From Actinoallomurus sp963799975 (GTDB lineage: Bacteria > Actinomycetota > Actinomycetes > Streptosporangiales > Streptosporangiaceae), in assembly GCA_963799975.1 (NCBI GenBank), contig CAWCZF010000006.1:2976001-3040000 (forward strand): a stretch of 64,000 nucleotides of DNA, given 5' to 3'. The notes beneath the pieces are model-generated. The model ran no database searches, was not told the origin of the DNA, and was given only the letters and a program-made list of their open reading frames with translations. Within the stretch, counting starts at the first letter, position 1. Every line of letters starts with the position of its first letter. Positions 26,275-34,992 of this stretch are shown in pieces. The position numbers and the translations under genes are program-made.

Positions 26275-26918
26275 CCGAACTCTCCGGCACCGAGCGCACA
26301 CGGCACCGGCGACTGCGCGAACAGGGCCGTACGGACCGGGCGACCCTGTTCGACGTACTGCGCGCCGGTTTCGTCTGCCACCTCGGCGTCGTCGTGTCCG
26401 GAACCCCGATGGTGCTGCCGACCGTGTACGGGTTCGACGCCGGCTTCCTGTACTTCCACGGGTCGGTGGCGAGCCGCAGCCTGACCGGTACGGAGCCGGT
26501 GTGCGTGACGATCACCCACATCGACGGCCTGGTCCTGGCCCGTTCGGTGTTCGAGCACGGGGTGAACTACCGGAGCGCGATGATCTACGGCGTGCCGCGG
26601 GTGCTCACCGGCCCGGCCAAGCTCGCCGCCCTCCAGGTGCTGACCGAGCACGCGGCACCGGGCCAGTGGGACTACGCACGCCGGCCGAGCCGCAAGGAAC
26701 TGGCCGCCACCGCGATCCTGGCACTGCCCCTGGACGAGGCGTCGGTGAAGATCGCCTCCGGCCCGCCAGGCGACGGCGAGGGACCGGACGCGGAACTCGG
26801 CCTGTGGGCCGGGGTGGTGCCGATGGAAACGCTCCGCCACCCACCCGAACCCGACCCCGCCCTGCCCGACGACCTGGCAACACCCGCCCACATCATCGCC
26901 CTCACCCACACCCCCTGA
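26259..26918 (+). CDS. Pyridoxamine 5'-phosphate oxidase-like flavin protein
   Basis: 219-residue protein of the PNPOx-like split-barrel group (NimA branch). The fold is shown by the opening A-T-L-F-D-V-L-R-A-G-F-V-C-H-L-G-V-V, G-T-P-M-V-L-P-T-V-Y-G, the strand with L-Y-F-H-G-S-V-A-S-R-S and V-C-V-T-I-T-H-I-D-G-L-V-L-A-R-S. FMN is the usual cofactor, and relatives reduce nitro groups or act in cofactor salvage. The gene overlaps the aminotransferase end by 16 bp if ATG 26259 is used; a TTG at 26271 with GGAG six bases before it is also possible. A link to PLP supply for the aminotransferase is only suggestive. Confidence 0.82.
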   Translation: MEPALTELSGTERTRHRRLREQGRTDRATLFDVLRAGFVCHLGVVVSGTPMVLPTVYGFDAGFLYFHGSVASRSLTGTEPVCVTITHIDGLVLARSVFEHGVNYRSAMIYGVPRVLTGPAKLAALQVLTEHAAPGQWDYARRPSRKELAATAILALPLDEASVKIASGPPGDGEGPDAELGLWAGVVPMETLRHPPEPDPALPDDLATPAHIIALTHTP

Positions 26919-27021
26919 CCCCGGCCCGCCCGCGTCCCGCATTTGCCGTGGCGCCGCATCCCCTTGTGCCCGCACGCCACCACCTCTGACAGGGCACCAG
27001 CAGCGCGCCCCGCCGCTGGGC

Positions 27022-28851
27022 CTATCGAGCGGGACGCAGGTCGGGGGCCGATCCCGGCCGGTTGAGCACCAGAAAGCCGTCCCGGCTCCGGACGACTTCG
27101 TACCCGGATCGCAGCAGCAGGCTCACCCTGGCGCGCTGCTCGTCCACGGTCGCGAACGGGAACGTACGCACCCGGGTGTCGGCCACCACCCACGGCGCCC
27201 AGCGCGGCCGATCGTCCCAAAGCAACACGCGCGTGCGCCCGGTGAGTCGTGGCCCCACCCCGTTGGGCGCCTCGACCAGCACCCCGTCGGGCACGGCCGT
27301 CAGCAGCGCCGCGGCCGCCCGCGCCCGCGCGTCGCGATGGTAGAACCCGGGTTCACAGAGCCGCTCGAAGGCGAAGTGCGGGACGACGGCCAGCGCCGCC
27401 GCCAGCGCCGCAACAGGCCAGACCCGCCCGCTCCAGAACCGCCCACTCCGGGCCCGCCCGCCAAGCCGAGTCCGAGCTGCCTGCTCCCGCGCCCCCGTCC
27501 GCCCATCACGACCCGTCCGACCTCCCCGCCCCGGCTGATCTCCCGACCCCGGCTGCTCTACCGGCTCCGCCTGGACGTCTCGGCCCGCGGGCTCCCCCGG
27601 CTCCGGCCAGGCCGTTGGATCCGCCCGCTCCCCCTCGTCCGGCCGAACCTCCCCATCCGGCTGAACCTCCGCGTCCGGCTGAACCTCCGCGTCCGGCCGA
27701 ACCCCTCGCTCCGCAGGCTCCCCGCGGTCCGGCTCGGCCTCTCGACCGGCCTGCTCCCCCGCCTCCGGCGCAACCGCTCTCCCTGCCCGGCTCGGCTCGG
27801 TCAGGCGCGCCGCGCCGTCGACGGCGGCCGCCACCAGCAGCGCCGCCACCGCCACGTTGTAGTGGAACCTCGGTTCCCACCAGTGCCCGAACCGGCTGGC
27901 CAGCATCCGCTCGGCCAGCAGCGGCAGCACCGACAGGGTGATCGGCGAGGCCAGCGGGAGCAGGAGCAGCGGCCCCACCAGCCACAGCATCGTCGTCGCC
28001 TTGACCCGCGGTGTGACCAGCAGCTTCAGCGCGGTCCACGGGTGGGTGACCGCGTGCAGCGCGGCGTGGGGCAGGTCGCGGCCGAGCGCGTCGTAGGCCC
28101 AGTAGTAGTCGGCCCGACCGCCGAAGGCCGGGATCAGCACCCGCGAGGCCAGCCAGGTCCAGAACAGCCCGCACGCCACGAAGGCCGCCGCGCGACGCCG
28201 CTCGCCGGTCCGGGTCAGCAGGTAGAACCCGAAACCCGCGACGAGGAGCCCCAGGTCCTCCTTGACGAGCAGCAGGGCGGCCGCCGCCGCGACGGACTGC
28301 CATCGGCGGCCGGCCTCGTGGCGTTCGAGCATGAGCAGGGACAACACGGGCACGAACGCCAACTCGTGGAAGTCGAAGGCCAGCGTCTCGACCACCGGCC
28401 AGGCCAGGGCGTACACGCCGGCGACGCAGTACGCGGGCCCGGCGCCGAGCCGCCGCCGCGCGTACGCCCACAGCGGGACGATCGCCAGCGCGAGCAGCAC
28501 GGACTGCGCGACCAGTAGCGTCGCGGGCCCGTCGTGGATCCAGTACAGCGGCGCGAGCACGGCGAGGATCGGCGAGAAGTGGTCGCCCAGCACGTTGAAG
28601 TGCGCGCCGAACCCGTTGTGCACCCCCTTGACGATCGAGAAAGGCAGGTGCAGGCGGCTGTAGGACCGTACGGCCTGATCGAAGATGACCAGGTCGTACG
28701 TCGTGGTGCGGAACGCCCAGAACCGGATGAGGGAGTACGCCGAGTAGAGGACGGCGACGGCGACGGTCAGCCCGCCCACCGCGAGCGCCCGCCGCCGGGC
28801 CGCCTCTCGCGGTGCCGTCGGGGCCGTCGCCTCGGTGGTCTCGGCGAGCAT
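27022..28851 (-). CDS. DUF2079 membrane protein with a long repetitive insert
   Basis: 609-residue polytopic membrane protein of the DUF2079 family. The N-terminal 345 residues carry about eight helices and the family pattern T-T-T-Y-D-L-V-I-F-D-Q-A plus H-F-S-P-I-L-A and F-D-F-H-E-L-A-F. Residues 350-475 are not membrane: they form a Pro/Glu/Gly/Arg-rich stretch with hexapeptide repeats (Q-P-D-A-E-V) coded by 18-bp DNA repeats. One more helix and a soluble C-terminal domain follow. The family resembles GT-C glycosyltransferases but has no proven activity. It starts one base inside the HIT gene's stop codon. Confidence 0.82.
   Translation of the reverse strand: MLAETTEATAPTAPREAARRRALAVGGLTVAVAVLYSAYSLIRFWAFRTTTYDLVIFDQAVRSYSRLHLPFSIVKGVHNGFGAHFNVLGDHFSPILAVLAPLYWIHDGPATLLVAQSVLLALAIVPLWAYARRRLGAGPAYCVAGVYALAWPVVETLAFDFHELAFVPVLSLLMLERHEAGRRWQSVAAAAALLLVKEDLGLLVAGFGFYLLTRTGERRRAAAFVACGLFWTWLASRVLIPAFGGRADYYWAYDALGRDLPHAALHAVTHPWTALKLLVTPRVKATTMLWLVGPLLLLPLASPITLSVLPLLAERMLASRFGHWWEPRFHYNVAVAALLVAAAVDGAARLTEPSRAGRAVAPEAGEQAGREAEPDRGEPAERGVRPDAEVQPDAEVQPDGEVRPDEGERADPTAWPEPGEPAGRDVQAEPVEQPGSGDQPGRGGRTGRDGRTGAREQAARTRLGGRARSGRFWSGRVWPVAALAAALAVVPHFAFERLCEPGFYHRDARARAAAALLTAVPDGVLVEAPNGVGPRLTGRTRVLLWDDRPRWAPWVVADTRVRTFPFATVDEQRARVSLLLRSGYEVVRSRDGFLVLNRPGSAPDLRPAR
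27639..27710. repeat. 18-bp tandem repeat inside the DUF2079 gene
   Basis: Four 18-bp units at 27639, 27657, 27675 and 27693. The middle two (27657-27692) are identical, CCGGCTGAACCTCCGCGT, and the flanking ones differ by a few bases. The length is a multiple of three, so copy-number change would add or drop hexapeptides (consensus Q-P-D-A-E-V) without breaking the frame. Confidence 0.85.
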
Positions 28852-29270
28852 CAGCCGAGCGCACCGCTCAGACGTGCGGCGTACTCACGTGCCTCGTCGT
28901 CGGACTCGTATTTAGTCCGCGGCCAGAAGAACCCGCGCAGGCCGTCCTTGGGATTGCGCGGCACGACGTGCGTGTGCAGGTGGGGGACGCTCTGGCTGAT
29001 CTTGTTGTTCATCGCGACGAACGAGCCGGCGGCGCCGAGCGTGGCCTCCATCGCCGCGGCAAGGCGCTGCGCGGCGCCGAAGAACGGGCCCAGCAGATCG
29101 CCGGGCAGATCGGGCAGCGTCGCGTAGTGCGTACGCGGCACGAGCAGCGTGTGCCCCTTGAACAGTGGCCGGCTGTCGAGAAACGCCAGGACGGGCCCGT
29201 CGTCCAGCACGAAGTGGGCGGGTCGCCTGCCCGCGACGATCTCGCAGAACGCGCAGTCCATGGTGGGCAT
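28851..29270 (-). CDS. HIT-family nucleotide hydrolase/transferase
   Basis: 139-residue protein with the histidine triad H-L-H-T-H-V-V near residue 92 and the N-terminal C-A-F-C-E-I-V-A-G of HIT proteins, where the two Cys often bind zinc. It likely splits adenosine-type dinucleotides or nucleoside phosphoramidates. The start at 29270 (M-P-T-M) is preferred over 29261 (M-D-C-A-F-C) only weakly. The next gene starts inside its stop codon (1-bp overlap), so the DUF2079 protein is co-translated with it. It faces away from the ABC exporter genes. Confidence 0.87.
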   Translation of the reverse strand: MPTMDCAFCEIVAGRRPAHFVLDDGPVLAFLDSRPLFKGHTLLVPRTHYATLPDLPGDLLGPFFGAAQRLAAAMEATLGAAGSFVAMNNKISQSVPHLHTHVVPRNPKDGLRGFFWPRTKYESDDEAREYAARLSGALG

Positions 29271-29296
29271 TCTTTCGCTTACGGTGGGCTTATGTG

Positions 29297-30022
29297 ATGT
29301 CGGTAGAGTCCGGGATCGTGCAGTTCGAGAAGGTTGCCTTCCGGTACCGACGCCGCGCACCCTGGGTGCTACGTGACGTGACGCTGACCGTACCGCGCGG
29401 CCGGATCGTGGAGGTCAACGGGTCCAACGGAGCGGGCAAATCAACGTTGCTGCGGCTGCTCGCCGGGGTCGTCCCGCCCGTACGCGGCCGCGTCACCGGG
29501 CGGCCCGCGCGGATCGGCTACGCGCCGGAGCGGTTCCCGGCCGCCCAGCCGTTCACCGCGAGCGCGTACCTGGGCCACATGGCGCGGGTACGCGGCGTGC
29601 CGCCCGCCCGCGCCGTGGAGTGGGCCGAACGCCTGGGTCTGGCCGGCCTGCTGAACACGCGCCTGCCGGACCTGTCCAAGGGCAGCGCGCACAAGGCAGG
29701 GCTGGTCCAGGCCCTGCTGGCCGCGCCCGACCTGCTGGTGCTGGACGAGCCGTTCGCGGGTCTGGACACCGAGACGCGCAGCGCGCTCCCCGCCCTGCTG
29801 ACCGAACTGGCCGCCGGCGGCACCTCGGTCGTCGTCAGCGATCACCAGGGCGACCTGCGCGAACTGCCCGGCATCGTACGCTGGCACGTCTCGGGCCACA
29901 CGGTGACGCACGGCGACCTCCCGGAGGAACACGTGGTCATCGAGGTCACCGTCCCACCCGACGAGGCCGACGAACTGGTCACCCGCCTGACCGCCGACGG
30001 CTACCAGGCGCGGCGCCGATGA
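29297..30022 (+). CDS. ABC transporter ATP-binding protein
   Basis: 241-residue ATPase. Walker A is shown by N-G-S-N-G-A-G-K-S-T-L-L-R, Walker B by L-L-V-L-D-E-P-F-A-G-L-D. The signature motif is altered: L-S-K-G-S-A-H-K-A-G-L instead of L-S-G-G-Q, a form seen in some drug- and lantibiotic-export ATPases. The A-loop region reads V-A-F-R-Y. The ATG at 29297 is taken; GTG at 29318 is a second candidate. It overlaps the next gene by 4 bp and they form a two-gene exporter. Substrate unknown. Confidence 0.86.
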   Translation: MSVESGIVQFEKVAFRYRRRAPWVLRDVTLTVPRGRIVEVNGSNGAGKSTLLRLLAGVVPPVRGRVTGRPARIGYAPERFPAAQPFTASAYLGHMARVRGVPPARAVEWAERLGLAGLLNTRLPDLSKGSAHKAGLVQALLAAPDLLVLDEPFAGLDTETRSALPALLTELAAGGTSVVVSDHQGDLRELPGIVRWHVSGHTVTHGDLPEEHVVIEVTVPPDEADELVTRLTADGYQARRR

Positions 30023-30711
30023 TCGCGGTGATGCGGTTCCAGTTGAGCGGATATGTACGATCGACGCGCGCGCTGCACCCGGTCATCGCCCTGGCCCTGC
30101 TCGTGGCGATCGTCTTCTCCAGCCCGCTCGGCGGGACGCCGGCCCAGGTACGCCAGGGTGCGCTGAACGCGGTCGCCGACCTCGCCGCACTCGTCTTCCC
30201 GATCTGCGCCTGGGCCGCACGCGGCCTCCTGGACACCGAACCGGACGCCCAGCGGCACATCTCGGCCGTCGCCGCGGGCCGGGTCCGCGCGATCCTGGCC
30301 GCTACGACCGCGGCGTACGGCTTCAGCGTCGTACTGGCGCTGCTGGCCCCGGTCTATCCCCTGATCCAGGCGTCCGGCTCGGGCCTGCCGCTCCACGCCG
30401 AACTGGTGACCGTCGCGCTGCTGCCACTGTCCGCCCTGGCCGCGACGGCGCTCGGGGCGCTGACGAGCCGAGCGGTGCTGCCGTCGCCGGGAACCTCGAT
30501 CCTGGTGCTGCTCGGCGTCTGCGCCGCGAACCTGATCCTCGGGCTTGGCCCGCTGAGGTTCCTGACCGTCCCGATGATCGAGTGGATGCGCGCCACCGCC
30601 AACGGCGCGACCGGCCTGGAACACGCCTTCCCCGAACTCGCGCTACGCACCTTGGCCTGGGCCACCGTGGCCGCCACCTTCTACGCCTGGCTCCGCCGTA
30701 CCCGCCCGTAG
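30019..30711 (+). CDS. ABC transporter membrane protein
   Basis: 230-residue protein with about six helices (V-I-A-L-A-L-L-V-A-I-V-F, A-L-V-F-P-I-C-A-W-A, A-Y-G-F-S-V-V-L-A-L-L-A and others). It starts in a 4-bp ATGA overlap with the ATPase gene, so it is the permease partner of that exporter. No family beyond ABC-2-like permease could be read. A tandem copy of AGATGTACCT (30714-30723 and 30724-30733) follows the stop; the remaining DNA to 30868 shows no gene. Confidence 0.78.
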   Translation: MIAVMRFQLSGYVRSTRALHPVIALALLVAIVFSSPLGGTPAQVRQGALNAVADLAALVFPICAWAARGLLDTEPDAQRHISAVAAGRVRAILAATTAAYGFSVVLALLAPVYPLIQASGSGLPLHAELVTVALLPLSALAATALGALTSRAVLPSPGTSILVLLGVCAANLILGLGPLRFLTVPMIEWMRATANGATGLEHAFPELALRTLAWATVAATFYAWLRRTRP

Positions 30712-30868
30712 CCAGATGTACCTAGATGTACCTCCCACCGCCCACCATGCCCAGGGGCTCCGGGCCCCCACCGCCCGCAGCAGGCACCCTCCGCAGCTCC
30801 GGAGGCCGTCGCGGCGCACGCTCCCCGCACCTCGTTGAGAAGTCACCACCGGCTGCGAGTCGGGCAGG

Positions 30869-31372
30869 TCACGTCGACCGAAGCCGCTCCATCTCCGAGG
30901 CCAGCCGGTCCAGGAAGGCGTCGACCTCGGGCTGCCGGTAACCCGCCCGCATCCGCGTGCCGGCGAACGCGGCGCCCTTCACCTCTGATGGCCGCGCCCG
31001 ATTTTCACGCAGTGCGGTGATGGTCGCGTCGAGGAACGCGTCCACCTCCTCCTCGTCATAGCCGGCGCCGAGCCGCGTGGCGCTGAACTGGACGTTGCGG
31101 ATGAGCCCGACCAGCCGATCGACCTCGCTGGACCGCATCCGGCTCCGCGCACCGCTGTCCTCGAGCTGCCGTACGTAGTCATCGAGCGCGGCGTCGACGG
31201 GTTTCATCCGATAGCCACGCAAGGTCCGTCCGAACCTCATGGCGTTCACCTCATCCGGGCTCACCGGCGGCGCGTAGAGGGGGGACCGGCCGAGCGTCCC
31301 CTCGATACGAGCGACGAGCGCGTCCACCTGATGCCGGTGATACCCCCGGATGGAACGCGGAAAGACAGGCAC
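30869..31372 (-). CDS. Protein of four tandem DivIVA N-terminal motifs
   Basis: 167-residue protein made almost wholly of four copies of the DivIVA N-terminal motif, at about residues 2-27, 47-72, 96-121 and 136-161. Each has the form F-x-x-x-(I/L/M)-R/G-x-G-Y-x-x-x-x-V-D-A; repeats 3 and 4 are the most complete (G-Y-D-E-E-E-V-D-A-F-L-D and G-Y-R-Q-P-E-V-D-A-F-L-D). In DivIVA the motif binds curved membrane and is followed by a long coiled coil; no long coil is present here. It may be a compact polar or septal membrane binder. The start is GTG at 31372 with a weak upstream site. Confidence 0.82.
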   Translation of the reverse strand: MPVFPRSIRGYHRHQVDALVARIEGTLGRSPLYAPPVSPDEVNAMRFGRTLRGYRMKPVDAALDDYVRQLEDSGARSRMRSSEVDRLVGLIRNVQFSATRLGAGYDEEEVDAFLDATITALRENRARPSEVKGAAFAGTRMRAGYRQPEVDAFLDRLASEMERLRST

Positions 31373-31416
31373 CCGCCCATTGTTTCCGATCTCCGAGCAC
31401 GGGTCGACCCGATCCG

Positions 31417-32547
31417 CTACCTCTGCTCGGTGCGCGCCGGCCGCTGTACTTCCTCGGGCATCGCCGCGAGCTGACCGCAGGCGCCGTCGATCTCCTGGCC
31501 GCGAGTGTCGCGTACGGTCACGGGCACGCCGTGGGCCTCCAGGCGGCGTACGAACTCCGTCTGGTCTGCGGGCCTGGACGCGGTCCACTTCGAGCCCGGC
31601 GTGGGGTTGAGCGGGATCAGGTTGACGTGCACGGGGTGGCCCTTGATGAGCCGTCCCAGCAGGTCGGCGCGCCACGCCTGGTCGTTGATGTCGCGGATCA
31701 GGGCGTACTCGATCGAGATGCGGCGCCGCGTCCGGTCGGCGTACGCCCAGGCGGCGTCCAGCACCTCGGCGACCTTCCAGCGCGTGTTGATCGGCACGAG
31801 CTCGTCGCGCAACTCGTCGTCGGGCGCGTGCAGCGAGACCGCCAGGCGCACCTTCAGGTCGAGGTCGGCGAGACGGCCGATCGCCGGAACGAGCCCGACC
31901 GTCGAGACGGTGATGTTGCGCTGGGAGATGCCAAGGCCCGCCGGGCTCGGATCACTGAACCGGTGGATCGCCCGCACGATGTTGGAGAACGTGGCCAGCG
32001 GCTCGCCCATCCCCATGAAGACGATGTTGCTGACCCGCCCCGTGCCACCGGGAACCTCACCCCGTGCGAGCGCGCGCGCCCCCGCCACGACCTGCTCGAC
32101 GATCTCCGCCGTCGACAGGTTGCGCGTGAGACCGGCCTGCCCGGTCGCGCAGAAGGGGCAGTTCATGCCGCAGCCGGCCTGTGAGGAGACGCACATCGTC
32201 ACCCGGTCGGGATAACGCATCAGCACCGACTCGATGAGCGTGCCGTCGAACGCCTTCCACAGCGTCTTGCGCGTCAGCCCCTCATCGCAGACCTGATCGC
32301 GTACGGGCGTCAGCAGCGACGGCAGCAACTCGGCCACGAGCCGCTCGCGAACGGCGGCGGGAAGATCGGTCATGTCCGCCGGATCGTCGGCGAGCCGCCC
32401 GAAGTAGTGCCGCGAGAGCTGGTCGGCACGGAACTGCTTTTCACCGAGTGCGGCAACCGCCTCGCGACGCTCGTCCGAGGACAGGTCGGCGAGGTGCCGT
32501 GGCGGCTTCGCCCGCCGCGGAGCGGCGAAGGTCAGTTGAGCGAGCAT
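31417..32547 (-). CDS. rlmN: 23S rRNA (adenine2503-C2)-methyltransferase RlmN
   Basis: 376-residue radical-SAM methyltransferase. The iron-sulfur cluster motif is C-G-M-N-C-P-F-C, and S-N-I-V-F-M-G-M-G-E-P-L carries the SAM-binding stretch. The catalytic cysteines of the RlmN/Cfr type are visible at C-V-S-S-Q-A-G-C and near the end at D-G-A-C-G-Q-L. It methylates A2503 of 23S rRNA and A37 of some tRNAs. The ATG at 32547 is chosen; the longer frame adds 24 residues without support. It lies on the same strand as the DivIVA-repeat gene, 44 bp upstream. Confidence 0.95.
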   Translation of the reverse strand: MLAQLTFAAPRRAKPPRHLADLSSDERREAVAALGEKQFRADQLSRHYFGRLADDPADMTDLPAAVRERLVAELLPSLLTPVRDQVCDEGLTRKTLWKAFDGTLIESVLMRYPDRVTMCVSSQAGCGMNCPFCATGQAGLTRNLSTAEIVEQVVAGARALARGEVPGGTGRVSNIVFMGMGEPLATFSNIVRAIHRFSDPSPAGLGISQRNITVSTVGLVPAIGRLADLDLKVRLAVSLHAPDDELRDELVPINTRWKVAEVLDAAWAYADRTRRRISIEYALIRDINDQAWRADLLGRLIKGHPVHVNLIPLNPTPGSKWTASRPADQTEFVRRLEAHGVPVTVRDTRGQEIDGACGQLAAMPEEVQRPARTEQR

Positions 32548-32828
32548 GACCGTACCAGTGTGGCAGACGCCCACAGCAGCTTTGACCACCCAGCACCGTC
32601 CCCCAGGGTCTCGATCCACCTCCCCTGATCACACCCGCCACTAACCCGGCTCACCGCACCACACCGCTATCGACCCGCCACGACCAGCTCATCCCGCGGT
32701 CGGAGGACTACGGAAGGCAACGGCGACCGCTTCGACGAGCACGCGCCGGGCCGGGTATTCGCCAAGACGGCGTCTGTCGGCAGGTCGTTACTCCCCTGGA
32801 GACCTCGGACTCACTACAGTCCCTTCCT

Positions 32829-34010
32829 ATGCCGGTATTGCGTAGAACGCCGCGGGAGGCGAAGGTCCTACTCAGCGACACGAGCCCGTACGGGAGCCGT
32901 GTCCTCGACATCGAGTACGACCACGTCGCAACGGCGGCCTACCTGCGTACGAGCGACGGTGAGACGGTCGCCTCCACCTGGGTCGCCAATCACCAGGAGG
33001 CTCCCTACCACGCCGATCTGGCGCGTCTCAATGCCGGACTCGTGCCGGCCATGCCCAGCGGCCGTACGAAGCACCCCAAAGGGCGCGCTCCGCTCGACGC
33101 GCGGACCCTGAAGGTCGTGTGGTTCGAGGAGGGCGACGGGGTCGCGCTCCTCGAGAGCGGGCAGCCGCTCTGCGTCATTCCCGGCTGGTCCGACATGGAC
33201 CGCGGGATCCCCGGCTACAGCCGGGAGGCGATCGGCCGGAGCCCGTTCGCATTCGCGCTGGATGACGAGATCGACGAGTTGGGCCCGCGCATCCTGCAGG
33301 CACGGGCGTACTGGGACTGGCGGCGTGGCACCGGCGCCTGGGAGGGGTTCCAGCAGTCGCTGCTCGGCCACCTCCTGAGCCGCCTCGGGCCCGGCGGCTA
33401 CTACTGGCACGACGTCGGACGGCAGTCGGGCGGCCGTACGGACACCGGGTCGCACTCGACCGTGCCCGCGCCCCGTACGTCCACCACCACGCCCACGCCG
33501 CGCGCGCCGCTCGTCGGAGTGTCAGAGCGCCCCGCCCGTGGCGACCGCGCGTACAACGTGCTGTCCACCGTGGGAATGAGCTGCCAGCGGATGCCGACGG
33601 TCGAGCTGTATGAGGACAACGTCGGCGACCACGCGCGCATCGAGCTGGCGGTCGCCACCATCCTGCCCAGCGTGCGCGTGGGCGGCATCTTCCCCTGGCT
33701 CGCGCAGTATCCATGGCAGGCCGTCACCTCCTTCGCCTCGGGCGACAATGTGAAGTGGTACCACGAGGCTCGGACGTTCCCGCTCGGCCCGGCGTGGGAG
33801 GGCGTGCTGTTGCTCGACAACCCGAACCGCCTGGAGGGCCCGGACGCGCCGGACCTGACGTCGTTCTCGTTCGGCGGCGACCCGGTGCAGTGGCTTTGGC
33901 TGGTGCCGGTCACCGAGGAGGAGCGGCAGTTCGGCAAGCGGGAGGGCGCGGAGGCGCTGATCGAAAGGCTCGCCCGCGAAGGACGCAGCTGGGTGGTCGG
34001 CGAAGACTGA
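32829..34010 (+). CDS. SUFU-domain protein
   Basis: 393-residue soluble protein. The last 180 residues look like a Suppressor-of-Fused domain: N-V-L-S-T-V-G-M-S, P-T-V-E-L-Y, a strand with R-I-E-L-A-V-A, W-L-A-Q-Y-P-W, L-L-L-D-N-P and L-W-L-V-P-V-T-E-E-E-R. The first 170 residues are unlike anything I can name. SUFU domains in bacteria have been linked to immunity partners of polymorphic toxins, but no toxin gene is next door. TACAGT lies 8 bp upstream of the ATG and no Shine-Dalgarno is visible, so the mRNA may be leaderless. Confidence 0.72.
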   Translation: MPVLRRTPREAKVLLSDTSPYGSRVLDIEYDHVATAAYLRTSDGETVASTWVANHQEAPYHADLARLNAGLVPAMPSGRTKHPKGRAPLDARTLKVVWFEEGDGVALLESGQPLCVIPGWSDMDRGIPGYSREAIGRSPFAFALDDEIDELGPRILQARAYWDWRRGTGAWEGFQQSLLGHLLSRLGPGGYYWHDVGRQSGGRTDTGSHSTVPAPRTSTTTPTPRAPLVGVSERPARGDRAYNVLSTVGMSCQRMPTVELYEDNVGDHARIELAVATILPSVRVGGIFPWLAQYPWQAVTSFASGDNVKWYHEARTFPLGPAWEGVLLLDNPNRLEGPDAPDLTSFSFGGDPVQWLWLVPVTEEERQFGKREGAEALIERLAREGRSWVVGED

Positions 34011-34110
34011 CCGCCCGCCCAGGCCACTACGGCCCCGGTCGGGAACGGGCCGCCCCGTACGGGGCCCGTACAGCCCTAGGTCGGCGGCGTGCCCGCCTCC
34101 GCCACGGCCG

Positions 34111-34992
34111 TCAGTTCGGCGGGACGAACGCCTCCAGGAGCAACCACACCACCGGTACGGTCGCGAGCAGCGAATCGAGGCGGTCCATCACTCCGCCGTG
34201 CTCGGGCAGCAGATTCCCCATGTCCTTGATCCCGAGATCACGCTTGATCACCGACTCGATCAGGTCGCCCAGCGTCGCCGAGCACACCGCGGCCGCGCCG
34301 ACGATCAGGCCCTGCCACCAGTGTCCGTGCAGCAGCCACGGCAGCAGGATGCCACCCACGATCATGCAGGTGAGAGCGGACCCGGCCAGCCCTTCCCAGG
34401 TCTTCTTCGGGCTGATCGACGGGGCCAGTTTGTGGCTGCCCAGGAACGAGCCGGCGAAGAACCCGCCGACGTCGCTCGCGACCGTGACCGCTACGAAGAT
34501 CAGTACGCGGTCCGGGCCGTCCGAGGGGGTCAGCAGCAGTACGACGAAGCCGGCGAGGAACGGCACGTACGCGACGGCGAACACGCCCGACGTCGCATCG
34601 CGGACGTACCCGTCCTGGCCCAGCGGCAGGCGCCAGAGCAGCACCCCGAGCACGGTCAGCCCGAAGCCCGCGACGAGCCCCGTCGTACCCCAGAAGTAGG
34701 TGCATAGCAGCATCGCGAGGCCGCCGGCCATGACCGGCACCCACGGGATGCGGATGCCGCGCGTGCCGAACGCCCGGATGAACTCCCACACGCCGACGCC
34801 GAGGAAGACGATGACGACGCCGAGGAAGATCTCCTTGACCGTGTAGAGCGACAGGAGCACCATCGCGCCCAGCCCCACGCCCACGGCTGCGGCGATGGGG
34901 AGGTTACGACCGGGTCCGCGCTTCTTCTTGCCCGTGTCCGCCAGCTCCTCCGGGATTTCCGGTGCCGGTACGGGGGCTTGTTCGAGTCCCAC
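34111..34992 (-). CDS. cdsA: Phosphatidate cytidylyltransferase
   Basis: 293-residue membrane enzyme that makes CDP-diacylglycerol from phosphatidate and CTP. Seven or more helices are seen, and the C-terminal signature S-V-I-K-R-D-L-G-I-K-D-M-G-N-L-L-P-x-H-G-G-x-x-D-R-x-D is complete. A Pro/Glu-rich cytoplasmic N terminus of about 30 residues precedes the first helix. Start is GTG at 34992, sharing one base with the stop of frr, so translation is coupled. This frr-cdsA order is widespread in bacteria. Confidence 0.95.
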   Translation of the reverse strand: MGLEQAPVPAPEIPEELADTGKKKRGPGRNLPIAAAVGVGLGAMVLLSLYTVKEIFLGVVIVFLGVGVWEFIRAFGTRGIRIPWVPVMAGGLAMLLCTYFWGTTGLVAGFGLTVLGVLLWRLPLGQDGYVRDATSGVFAVAYVPFLAGFVVLLLTPSDGPDRVLIFVAVTVASDVGGFFAGSFLGSHKLAPSISPKKTWEGLAGSALTCMIVGGILLPWLLHGHWWQGLIVGAAAVCSATLGDLIESVIKRDLGIKDMGNLLPEHGGVMDRLDSLLATVPVVWLLLEAFVPPN

